Origin: Mucilaginibacter sp.
GTDB lineage: Bacteria; Bacteroidota; Bacteroidia; Sphingobacteriales; Sphingobacteriaceae
Assembly (NCBI RefSeq): GCF_028288105.1
Contig: NZ_JAQBOI010000051.1
Coordinates: forward strand, 1-39,905
Length of the DNA stretch: 39,905 bases
Reading direction: 5' to 3'
The notes under the pieces are model-generated. The model saw nothing but the letters and a program-made list of their open reading frames with translations, ran no database searches and was not told the DNA's origin. A program made the position numbers and the translations under genes. Shown piece by piece: positions 26,676-34,861 of this stretch (its first letter is position 1; every line of letters begins with the position of its first letter).

Positions 26676-28382
26676 ATGAAAAATCACAAAAATATTATAG
26701 CAGCCATAGCACTGATAGTGGCAATTGCAGGTTGCAAAAAATACGAACAGACACCGGTAGATAAAGTGGACATTACCCACATTTTTGATCCAAGGGATTC
26801 GGCCGGGGTAAGCGCACAACACTACCTTTACGGCATATACTCGGTTTTAAAGAACGGCCATAACCGTATTGGCGGCGATTATCTTGATGCCGCGGGCGAC
26901 GATGCCATTTCTTCGGCATCGGGACCGTCAAACATCGCTACCGTTTTGTCTACCGCATCTTACAACTCATACACTATTCCTTCCGATGAAAATTTGTGGG
27001 GTACCTATTATGCAGGCATCCGCCAGGCAAATGAGTTTGTAAATAATATAGAGGTGGTGCCCGTGCTGGCCAAATACAATGGCTACTCCATGAAGTATGT
27101 ATGGAAGAGCGAGGCCCGCTTTTTAAGGGCGATGTTTTACTTTGAACTGGTAAAACGTTATGGAGGTGTGCCGCTAATGGGCAATCATGTTTACACTATT
27201 TCTGATGATATATCGCTACCACGCAATTCTTTTGACGATTGCGTAAAGTACATAGCGAGCGAATGCGACGCCATAAAAGATTCGCTATTGGTATACCCTA
27301 TAAGCGACCCAAATGCAGATAGCCATCGCCCAACAAAGGGCTCGGCAATGGCATTAAAAGCAAGGGTACTGCTGTATGCTGCAAGCCCATTGTTTAACGG
27401 CGGTAATATTGATCCTGCAAATAATTTAACAGGTTACACCAGCTTTGATGCCGCCAGGTGGACGGCCGCCGCTGCCGCTGCGAAAGCTGTGATGGACCTG
27501 GGTACCTATTCGCTGATGCCAAACTTTAAGGATGTGTTTTTGACACAGAATAATCCTGAAATTTTGTTTATGCGCCAGGGCGGGAATGGCACTAACGTAG
27601 AAACTGCTAATGGCCCGGTAGGCTTTACAGCCGCAACAGGCAAAGGCCAAACCAGCCCAACGCAGGAGTTAGTGAACGCCTTCCCAATGGCAAATGGATT
27701 GCCTATTAGCGATGCAGCATCCGGCTACGATAGTAACAACCCATATAACAACCGCGACCCAAGGCTCACCTATACCATTATGTACAACGGCACGCAATGG
27801 TTAAACACCCAGATACAAACGTTTGAAGGAGGCCAGAGCAAACCAAACGGTCCGTTGCAGCAAACTAAAACCGGTTACTACATGCGTAAGTTTATGGGCA
27901 ATTTCGAGAACACCAATACTTACAGCTCGCACAGTACCGATTGGCTGATCATGCGTTACGCTGATCTTGTTTTGGGTTATGCCGAAGCGCTAAACGAATC
28001 TGAGGGACCAACCACAGATGTATACAACGCTTTAATCAGTATCCGTAAACGTGCCGGCATCGAAGCAGGCGCAAACAGCCTTTACGGTTTAACAGCAGGT
28101 ATGACAAAAGAGGAGATGCGTTCAATAATACAGAACGAGCGCCGCGTTGAGCTGGCTTTTGAAGAAAGCCGTTACTGGGATATCCGCCGATGGAAATTAG
28201 CCGAAACCACCATGGATCAGCAGCGTACAGGTTTAAGCATTGTAAAGTTGGGCAGCACGCTCAATTACAATCCTATTAATGTGCTTACAACCAAGTTTGA
28301 TGCGCCAAAAATGTATTTGTACCCTGTGCCGTACGATGAGGTACAAAAGAACCCTAATATGAAACAAAACCCCGGATGGTAA
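26676..28382 (+). CDS. RagB/SusD-family glycan-binding lipoprotein (SusD2)
   Basis: 568-aa surface lipoprotein. A TTG at 26652 is in frame, but the ATG at 26676 gives a standard lipoprotein signal (MKNHKNIIAAIALIVAIAGC, Cys20) and is taken as start. SusD blocks: SEARFLRAMFYFELVKRYGGVP, ALKARVLLYAASPLFNGG, IIQNERRVELAFEESRYWDIRRWK, and the closing QNPGW. It lies between SusC1 (27 bases) and SusC2 (39 bases), so it could partner either; the C-then-D order favours SusC1. Confidence 0.93.
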   Translation: MKNHKNIIAAIALIVAIAGCKKYEQTPVDKVDITHIFDPRDSAGVSAQHYLYGIYSVLKNGHNRIGGDYLDAAGDDAISSASGPSNIATVLSTASYNSYTIPSDENLWGTYYAGIRQANEFVNNIEVVPVLAKYNGYSMKYVWKSEARFLRAMFYFELVKRYGGVPLMGNHVYTISDDISLPRNSFDDCVKYIASECDAIKDSLLVYPISDPNADSHRPTKGSAMALKARVLLYAASPLFNGGNIDPANNLTGYTSFDAARWTAAAAAAKAVMDLGTYSLMPNFKDVFLTQNNPEILFMRQGGNGTNVETANGPVGFTAATGKGQTSPTQELVNAFPMANGLPISDAASGYDSNNPYNNRDPRLTYTIMYNGTQWLNTQIQTFEGGQSKPNGPLQQTKTGYYMRKFMGNFENTNTYSSHSTDWLIMRYADLVLGYAEALNESEGPTTDVYNALISIRKRAGIEAGANSLYGLTAGMTKEEMRSIIQNERRVELAFEESRYWDIRRWKLAETTMDQQRTGLSIVKLGSTLNYNPINVLTTKFDAPKMYLYPVPYDEVQKNPNMKQNPGW

Positions 28383-28421
28383 TTACCAGAAAGATCAATT
28401 AAACCAATTAATTAAGCAGTT

Positions 28422-31400
28422 ATGAGAAAAATAATACTTTTCTTTCAAATAATATTTACGTTGCTACCGGTGGCTTTGTACGCTCAAAATACAACAGTAA
28501 CCGGCAAGGTGCGCGATATAGCGGGGGCTTTGCCGGGGGTATCTGTTGTAGAAAAAGGCTTCCCTACCAATGGGAGCATATCTGATGTGAACGGCCGGTT
28601 CACGCTTACCTTAAAAGGGCAGTCGAATACAATTATACTACGGTTTATAGGTTATGTAAACCAAGAGGTAAAGGTGAGCGACAATAAAACTCTGGATATC
28701 ATCCTTCAGACAAGTACCAATGGATTAGATGAAGTGGCAGTTGTGGCATACGGTACGCGTAAACGTATCACAAGCACCGGCGCGGTTAGTTCAATTTCAG
28801 GAAGTGATATCCGTACCGTACCAACGGCCAATGTACAAAACGCGCTTACCGGTAAGTTGCCGGGCTTCTTTTCACAGCAGGCATCGGGCCAGCCGGGTAA
28901 GGATGCATCTGACTTTTATATCCGCGGGGTAAGCTCATTAAACCCTGCAGGTAACCAGCCGCTAATTATTGTAGATGATATTGAGTACAGTTACGATCAG
29001 TTACAGCAGATAAATGTGAACGAGGTAGAAAGCATCTCTATCCTTAAGGATGCCTCTTCAACCGCTATATACGGTATTAAGGGTGCAAACGGTGTGTTGG
29101 TAGTAGCCACCAGGCGTGGTAAAAGTGGTTCACCCAAGTTTAATGTAAGGGTAGAGACCGGTATGCAACAGCCTACTAAAACACCAAAATTCCTTGATTC
29201 ATACAACTCCGCTTTATTGATCAACGAGGCGCAATTGAACGATGGCCTCCAGCAATCATTCAGCCAGGCAGATCTTGATCATTTTAAGAGTAACGATGAC
29301 CCGTATGGCCACCCCAATGTAAACTGGTACGATAAGATCTTTAAAAAACAAAGTTACCAGGCCAATGCCAACTTAGATATCTCGGGCGGTACTAACGCGC
29401 TCAAGTATTTTATATCTGGCGGTGCATTAAACCAAAATGGTTTGGTACGCGACTTTGCCGACCCGCAAAGTTTAGTGAACACTAACTATTATTTCCGAAG
29501 GTACAACTTCCGCTCCAACCTGGATCTAAAGGTTAACAAAACCCTTGATCTGCGTTTGGATGTGACCACCCGCTTTTCTGATCTTAACCAACCTTACAAT
29601 CAAAACGCGGTAGGCGAGGTGTATAATTTTACGAAGCAAACCCCGTTCACATCGCCATATTTAAACCCTAACGGCAGTTATAGCTACGCTTATTCACCCT
29701 TCAACCCCGATCACCTGCCTACGCTGAATGCAAGGCTGGCAACAGGTGGTTATCAAAATTCGCGCAGAACAGACTTTAACTTCCTGTTTGGCGCTACCCA
29801 AAAACTGGATGCATTGACGGATGGCTTATCACTGACCGGCCGTATCGCTTATTCCAGTATAGAGCAATACACCAAGCAGATCTTTAGCGAAGGCATCCCT
29901 GCCTATCATTACGATGCGGCTACCGGCCAATATTCCCTGCGCCCGGGTGCAACTTATGTTTACCAAAACTATGGTTTAACGGGTAATACCGATATCAACA
30001 CTAATAATTACAACTTACAGCTATACCTTAATTACGATCGCACCTTCAGCAATACCCACCATTTTTCGGGATTGGTGCTGCTCAATCAAACGGCTAATAC
30101 GCTATATGCCGCTAATCTTTTGTCAGGAGACCTGGTTGGTGTACCACAAAAATTCAGAGGTTTTTCTGGCAGGGCGGGGTATGATTACAAACAGAAATAC
30201 CTTATAGACTTTAACGTGGCCTATAACGGTACCGACCGTTTCGCTGCCGACCATCGCTTTGGCATATTCCCCGCAGTGAGCGTGGGCTACAACTTGGTAA
30301 AAGAAGATTTCTTTACTAAAGTCCTGCCTATGTTCAGTCTGTTCAAATTAAGGGCCAGCTACGGTTTGGTAGGTTCGGATGCCGCGCCGGGTAACCGCTA
30401 TGTGTATAACCAGGTTTACAACAATGGCGGGGGCTATAATTTCGGCCAGTCGCAGCAAAACTATGGTAGCATTTATGAAGGTGCGCTGGGCAACCCTAAT
30501 GTGGTTTGGGAGCGTGCCCGCAAACTGGACATAGGTTTGGATATGAACTTGTTTAATGATAAGGTATCTATAACGTTTGATTATTTCCACGATGTACGCT
30601 ACAATCAGCTTATTACACCTGGCAGTGTGCCATTGATACTGGGGGTAGATCTGCCGGCCGTAAATATTGGAAAAACCCAAAATCAGGGTTTCGACGGGCA
30701 GGTGAGTTACCATGGTAACATCGGCAAGTTCCAGTATAATACAGGCTTGGTTTTTTCGTATGCCAAAAACAAGATATTGTTTAAAGACGAGGCAGCACCT
30801 GCTTACCCATGGCTGGCACAAACCGGTTATTCTATCAATCAGCAATATGGCTATCATTACCTTGGGTATTACTCTGCCAATGATATAGCTGCCATTACCA
30901 CTTATAAAAATGACCATCAAGGCTCTAATGCGGGTAACACCATTGCTTTACCAGACAACGGTATCCCACTTCAACCCGGCGATCTGCGCTACCAGGACCT
31001 TAACGGCGATGGTGTGATCAACGTGTTTGATAAACGGGCTATCGGTAATCCAAACCTGCCTAATACTACACTTGGCCTTTCGTTGCAGGGAGTATACAAG
31101 GGCTTTAGCATAAGCGTATTACTGCAGGGTTCATTCAACTATAGCTTCGCGGTGGTGGGTACCGGTATCGAGCCATTCCAGAGCCAGTTTCAGCCCATTC
31201 ACCAGGAAAGGTGGACTCCGGAAACAGTTGCAACAGCAAATTTCCCAAGGTTAGGCCTTAACCCTACATCGGTAAACAGCCCAACGGCTTACTTTAGCGA
31301 TTATTGGTTGGTGAACGCTTACTATATCCGTTTAAAAACCATTGATATCGGCTATCAGTTACCAAACAAGTTGCTACCGTTCAAGATCAGCAATGCAAGG

Positions 31401-31541
31401 GTTTACATGAGCGCTTACAATTTGTTCACCTGGGATAATTACAACAAGTATCAGCAGGATCCGGAGATCTCAACCAATACCGCCGGCGATGCCTATATCA
31501 ACCAGCGGGTTATAAACGTGGGTATCCAACTGGGCTTCTAA
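28422..31541 (+). CDS. SusC/RagA-family TonB-dependent transporter (SusC2)
   Basis: 1039-aa outer-membrane importer with signal peptide ending ALYAQ. Domains: carboxypeptidase-regulatory-like domain (about 25-100, TVTGKVRDIAGALPGVSVVEKG), plug with LDEVAVVAYGTRKRITSTGAVSS, NVQNALTGKLPGF, YIRGVSSLNPAG and VESISILKDASSTAIYG, and a large barrel ending VGIQLGF. This is the more canonical of the two SusC proteins. Last gene of the operon; a hairpin terminator follows 15 bases after the stop. No SusD gene lies downstream, so it must pair with SusD1 or SusD2 upstream. Confidence 0.94.
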   Translation: MRKIILFFQIIFTLLPVALYAQNTTVTGKVRDIAGALPGVSVVEKGFPTNGSISDVNGRFTLTLKGQSNTIILRFIGYVNQEVKVSDNKTLDIILQTSTNGLDEVAVVAYGTRKRITSTGAVSSISGSDIRTVPTANVQNALTGKLPGFFSQQASGQPGKDASDFYIRGVSSLNPAGNQPLIIVDDIEYSYDQLQQINVNEVESISILKDASSTAIYGIKGANGVLVVATRRGKSGSPKFNVRVETGMQQPTKTPKFLDSYNSALLINEAQLNDGLQQSFSQADLDHFKSNDDPYGHPNVNWYDKIFKKQSYQANANLDISGGTNALKYFISGGALNQNGLVRDFADPQSLVNTNYYFRRYNFRSNLDLKVNKTLDLRLDVTTRFSDLNQPYNQNAVGEVYNFTKQTPFTSPYLNPNGSYSYAYSPFNPDHLPTLNARLATGGYQNSRRTDFNFLFGATQKLDALTDGLSLTGRIAYSSIEQYTKQIFSEGIPAYHYDAATGQYSLRPGATYVYQNYGLTGNTDINTNNYNLQLYLNYDRTFSNTHHFSGLVLLNQTANTLYAANLLSGDLVGVPQKFRGFSGRAGYDYKQKYLIDFNVAYNGTDRFAADHRFGIFPAVSVGYNLVKEDFFTKVLPMFSLFKLRASYGLVGSDAAPGNRYVYNQVYNNGGGYNFGQSQQNYGSIYEGALGNPNVVWERARKLDIGLDMNLFNDKVSITFDYFHDVRYNQLITPGSVPLILGVDLPAVNIGKTQNQGFDGQVSYHGNIGKFQYNTGLVFSYAKNKILFKDEAAPAYPWLAQTGYSINQQYGYHYLGYYSANDIAAITTYKNDHQGSNAGNTIALPDNGIPLQPGDLRYQDLNGDGVINVFDKRAIGNPNLPNTTLGLSLQGVYKGFSISVLLQGSFNYSFAVVGTGIEPFQSQFQPIHQERWTPETVATANFPRLGLNPTSVNSPTAYFSDYWLVNAYYIRLKTIDIGYQLPNKLLPFKISNARVYMSAYNLFTWDNYNKYQQDPEISTNTAGDAYINQRVINVGIQLGF

Positions 31542-31556
31542 GACATTTTAATTTAT

Positions 31557-31607
31557 AAAGGCAGGGGTTAACGCAGAAAAAGCGCTTGATCCCTGCCTTT
31601 TTTTTAA
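31557..31607 (+). terminator. Terminator of the SusCD operon
   Basis: AAAGGCAGGG pairs with CCCTGCCTTT across a 24-base loop and is followed by a T-run of more than six bases. It separates the nutrient-import operon from the lgt-type gene. Confidence 0.75.
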
Positions 31608-31641
31608 ATTACATTCAACGGGCATTTTATACATTAGCAAT

Positions 31642-32808
31642 ATGTTTCCAACCATTGGCGATCTGTTTGAATACTTGTTTAATGCCCGGTTTTCGTTCCC
31701 TATCCAAACCTTTGGTTTCTTTGTGGCTTTATCGTTTCTACTGGCTTACATCGTATTCACTTCGGAGTTTAAAAGGTACGAGGCTAATTGCAAGATCCAC
31801 GCTTTTAAGCGGATAGTTATTATAGGAACGCCTGCTTCTGTGTTAGACCTGGCAATAAATTTCCTATTAGGATTCGCCTTTGGCTTTAAGGGCTTAGGGG
31901 CTATCTTTAATTATAAAACCTTCGGCGCCGATCCGCGTGGATACATTCTTTCTGCCCATGGTAGCCTTATTTTGGGCCTACTGGTTGGAATAGGTTTCGA
32001 GTTATGGGTCTACTTCGATAGGAAGAGCCATCAATTGGCCAAACCAAAGGTGGTTGAAGAAACCCGGCACCCATACCAACTGATGGGGTTGATCGTGTTC
32101 AGTGTGGGCTTTTTTGGGTTTATTGGCTCCAAACTATTTGATGTAGTAGAACATATCAGCCAGTTTAGGTATGACCCAATAGGTGTGATGTTCTCAGCAA
32201 ATGGCTTTGCTTACTATGGCGGGTTGATATTTGGCGCGCTTACCTATCTGTACATTGGCTATCGCAATGGCATGAAGCAAGTACACCTTGCAGATATAGG
32301 CTCGCCCGGCATGATGCTGGCTTATGGTATTGGCCGCATAGGCTGCCACTTAGCAGGCGATGGCGACTGGGGAATCATTAATGAGCACGCTAAACCGCAA
32401 TGGCTGGGCTGGTTACCCAATTGGATGTGGAGCTTTAAATATCCGCACAATGCTATAAATGCAGGGATACCAATACCGGGATGCGATGGCAATTACTGTA
32501 ACCAACTGGTAAAAGGCGTGTATCCAACATCGTTTTATGAGGTGGTGCTGTGTGTAGGAATGTTTGGGCTGATGTGGGCCTACCGTAAAAAGATAAAAGT
32601 ACCGGGGCTGATGTTTTGTATCTACCTCATCCTTAATGGTGGCGAGCGTTTTTTGATAGAACACATCCGCATAAATTTTAATTACAGCTTTTTAGGTATT
32701 ACATTTACACAAGCAGAATTAATTGGCGGGCTTATGCTGCTTGGCGGCATTATAGGACTGATTATCATTGCTTATAAACGCTTTAAGCCTGCCCATCAAT
32801 CTGCATAA
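31642..32808 (+). CDS. Prolipoprotein diacylglyceryl transferase family protein (Lgt-like)
   Basis: 388-aa polytopic inner-membrane protein of the Lgt family, which transfers diacylglycerol from phosphatidylglycerol to the lipobox Cys of prolipoproteins. Evidence: the signature GRIGCHLAGDGDWG (R232 corresponds to the essential Arg of the GRIGN motif), the GGERFLIEHIR block near the C-terminus, and at least seven hydrophobic helices. It is longer than classical Lgt, with an extra membrane region at residues 50-150. The block that contains the essential His in Escherichia coli Lgt (HGG) reads YYGGL (Y191-Y192) here. It is probably co-transcribed with the propeller gene 24 bases downstream. Placement directly behind an operon encoding four lipoproteins suggests a dedicated or auxiliary lipidation role, which is inference. 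Confidence 0.82.
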   Translation: MFPTIGDLFEYLFNARFSFPIQTFGFFVALSFLLAYIVFTSEFKRYEANCKIHAFKRIVIIGTPASVLDLAINFLLGFAFGFKGLGAIFNYKTFGADPRGYILSAHGSLILGLLVGIGFELWVYFDRKSHQLAKPKVVEETRHPYQLMGLIVFSVGFFGFIGSKLFDVVEHISQFRYDPIGVMFSANGFAYYGGLIFGALTYLYIGYRNGMKQVHLADIGSPGMMLAYGIGRIGCHLAGDGDWGIINEHAKPQWLGWLPNWMWSFKYPHNAINAGIPIPGCDGNYCNQLVKGVYPTSFYEVVLCVGMFGLMWAYRKKIKVPGLMFCIYLILNGGERFLIEHIRINFNYSFLGITFTQAELIGGLMLLGGIIGLIIIAYKRFKPAHQSA

Positions 32809-32832
32809 ACCTATATTAAATTGATTGATCCC

Positions 32833-34011
32833 ATGAAAAGGCTTGCGTTTGTTTGTCTGTGTATTTGCACTGCGTTGTCCCAAAGCATCGCCCAAACTAA
32901 ATCAGTAAATCTTACCGACCTTAAATTTACAGTAGAAGAGGCACCCGAATGGTCTGCCCTGTTGAAACGTAACACCGGATGGTTTGGCGGAGACGGCATT
33001 TATACTATACCGCTAAACGGCGTAGAGGGCAAACAATCCAAACCCAATGGTAAAACCCTTTTCATATTTAGCGATAGCATGATCGGGGAGATCCGTGATA
33101 ATACCATGATGCCGGGTTTTAAAATGATCCATAACTCGGTAGCGATACTGAATGGCAACCAGCCTGATGAGAAGCAAATGAAGTTTTACTGGGATAAGGA
33201 TGCAAAGGGACAACCCGAATCTGTTTTTATTCCCGCAACGCCAAAAACAGAGAGTTCTGATTACTATTGGCTGGGAGATGGTTTTGTAAACCAAGCAAAT
33301 AACTCTACCTACATATTTGGCTACCGGGTGCGGAATGTAAGCACTGGGGCTTTTGGTTTTAGGGAGGTAGGTAATACGCTTATCAAAATAGCGCCGGGCG
33401 ATAATCCTCCATACACCACAATTAAACAAATGGATACGCCTCTTTATTTAACAGATGGCAAGAATGATATTGGTTCTTTTGGGGCGGGCATCTATGTTAA
33501 TACCAAAGCAGCAGGGGCGTCTAAGCCCGATGGTTATATTTATGTGTACGGGGTTACAGGGATGGCCAAAAAATTATTGGTAGCCCGCGTGCTTCCAAGC
33601 CATTTCGAGGATTTTAAAGAGTGGAAGTTTTGGAATGGAACTGCCTGGTTGAGTGATATGAGCAAGGCTGCTGAAGTAACCACAGGGGTATCTAACGAGC
33701 TTAGCCTTTCTGTTTTACCGGATGGCAGGTATGCTTTGGTTTTTCAATTGGGCGGAATGAGCACTACGGTAGGCATGCGGATAGGTGCGAGCCCTTTCGG
33801 TCCGTTTGGCCCGGTAATAAAGCTATGGGATTGCAAACCCGACCTGATAGAAAAAACCTTTGTTGTTTACAACGCAAAGGCGCATCCAACCCTATCTAAA
33901 CCCGGTGAGTTGCTTATTAGCTACAATATCAATTCTGTTGAGTTTATAAAGGATCTGCAAACGCATCCCAACTTATACCGGCCGCGATTTATCCGGGTTA
34001 AATTCCAATAA
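32833..34011 (+). CDS. Secreted propeller-like protein (DUF4185/DUF5005-like), putative glycoside hydrolase
   Basis: 392 aa from the ATG at 32833 (an in-frame TTG at 32821 is less likely), signal peptide ending QSIAQ. Blocks: GWFGGDGIYTIPLNG, KTLFIFSDSMIGEI with conserved Asp residues, MIHNSVAILNG, YYWLGDGFV, and the C-terminal SPFGPFGPVIKLWD...LLISYNINS...RPRFIRVKFQ. This is the layout of five-bladed-propeller families DUF4185/DUF5005, related to GH43-type folds; some DUF4185 members are reported as arabinan-degrading enzymes. It lacks a lectin module, unlike its paralogue at 8472-10196. I infer a secreted glycan-active enzyme of the mannan locus, with the activity unknown. It follows the Lgt-like gene and precedes an operator. 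Confidence 0.7.
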   Translation: MKRLAFVCLCICTALSQSIAQTKSVNLTDLKFTVEEAPEWSALLKRNTGWFGGDGIYTIPLNGVEGKQSKPNGKTLFIFSDSMIGEIRDNTMMPGFKMIHNSVAILNGNQPDEKQMKFYWDKDAKGQPESVFIPATPKTESSDYYWLGDGFVNQANNSTYIFGYRVRNVSTGAFGFREVGNTLIKIAPGDNPPYTTIKQMDTPLYLTDGKNDIGSFGAGIYVNTKAAGASKPDGYIYVYGVTGMAKKLLVARVLPSHFEDFKEWKFWNGTAWLSDMSKAAEVTTGVSNELSLSVLPDGRYALVFQLGGMSTTVGMRIGASPFGPFGPVIKLWDCKPDLIEKTFVVYNAKAHPTLSKPGELLISYNINSVEFIKDLQTHPNLYRPRFIRVKFQ

Positions 34012-34053
34012 TTCTGAATTATATTTGTTACTATAAAAATAATATATATTTTA

Positions 34054-34069
34054 GCTAAATCAATTTAGC
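34054..34069. promoter_or_regulatory. LacI-type operator upstream of SGNH hydrolase C
   Basis: GCTAAATCAATTTAGC, identical in all 16 bases to the site at 11124-11139. It begins right after TATATTTT (34045-34052), a near-match to the -7 element, and ends 22 bases before the start codon. Confidence 0.7.
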
Positions 34070-34091
34070 AATAACCACCAATTCAACCGGA

Positions 34092-34754
34092 ATGAAGAAA
34101 TTAATAATGCTTGCCGTAATTGTTTTTATGTGCAGTTTCCAAACCAAAAAAGCCGTTAAAATAGTGTTTTTTGGCGATTCTATTACTGAATATGGCGTTC
34201 GGCCAGACGGTTATATCACTTTATTTCAGCAAAAGCTGAAGGATAACAACCAGGCGGCCAATTATGAGGTAGCCGGGGCAGGCATAGGCGGGAACAAGAT
34301 CTACGACCTGTACTTACGTTACGAAGATGATGTGCTATCCAAAAATCCCGATGTGGTTGTGATTTGGGTAGGGGTAAATGATGTATGGCACAAGCGGTTG
34401 TTTGGTACCGGTACCGATTGGGATAAGTTTAGTAAGTTTTATACAGCACTGATCAAGAAATTGCAGGCTAAGGGAATTAAAGTTACAATTTGTACCCCTG
34501 CCAGTGTTGGTGAAAAAATCGACTACAGTAATGAACTGGATGGTGATCTGAACAAATATTCGCAGATCATCCGCGAGCTTGCCGCGCAAAACAATTGCGG
34601 GCTGGTAGATTTTAGAAAGCTATTCCATGAGTATGGATTGAAGAATAACCCGCAGAACCAGGATAAGAATATCCTTACTGTGGATGGAGTACACTTGAAC
34701 GCTGCGGGCAATAAACTCGTAGCCGATGCGCTTTACCAGTCACTTATTAAATAG
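34092..34754 (+). CDS. SGNH/GDSL hydrolase C (short form)
   Basis: 220-aa single-domain SGNH hydrolase with an N-terminal hydrophobic export signal (MKKLIMLAVIVFMCSF); Cys14 is not in a good lipobox. Blocks: FFGDSIT with S30, AGAGIGGN, GVND with N96, and DGVHLN with D198 and H201. Unlike hydrolases A and B it lacks the helical C-terminal half, and its GDS block is the classical type, so it is a separate lineage. Single-gene unit between an operator and a strong terminator. Probable carbohydrate acyl-esterase. Confidence 0.87.
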   Translation: MKKLIMLAVIVFMCSFQTKKAVKIVFFGDSITEYGVRPDGYITLFQQKLKDNNQAANYEVAGAGIGGNKIYDLYLRYEDDVLSKNPDVVVIWVGVNDVWHKRLFGTGTDWDKFSKFYTALIKKLQAKGIKVTICTPASVGEKIDYSNELDGDLNKYSQIIRELAAQNNCGLVDFRKLFHEYGLKNNPQNQDKNILTVDGVHLNAAGNKLVADALYQSLIK

Positions 34755-34788
34755 TAAAAATTCGTTTTAGTTTATATATCTTGGTTAG

Positions 34789-34815
34789 AAGGAGGCGGGA
34801 GCGCCTCCTTTTTTT
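34789..34815 (+). terminator. Terminator of SGNH hydrolase C gene
   Basis: 9-bp GC-rich stem AAGGAGGCG/CGCCTCCTT with loop GGAG, followed by a T-run. Confidence 0.88.
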
Positions 34816-34861
34816 AAGTCAGTAGCTACCAGGATTTTATTTTTTTATCCTCGTATCCCTA

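Noticed and set aside
30348..30920. 190-aa minus-strand ORF inside SusC2
   Set aside because: Antisense shadow of a strong SusC gene with no domain of its own.
34756..34771. Operator-like ACTAAAACGAATTTTT on the minus strand
   Set aside because: Two mismatches from the best 16-mers and located before the SGNH-C terminator, so not placed to control GH92-2; kept only as a weak lead.
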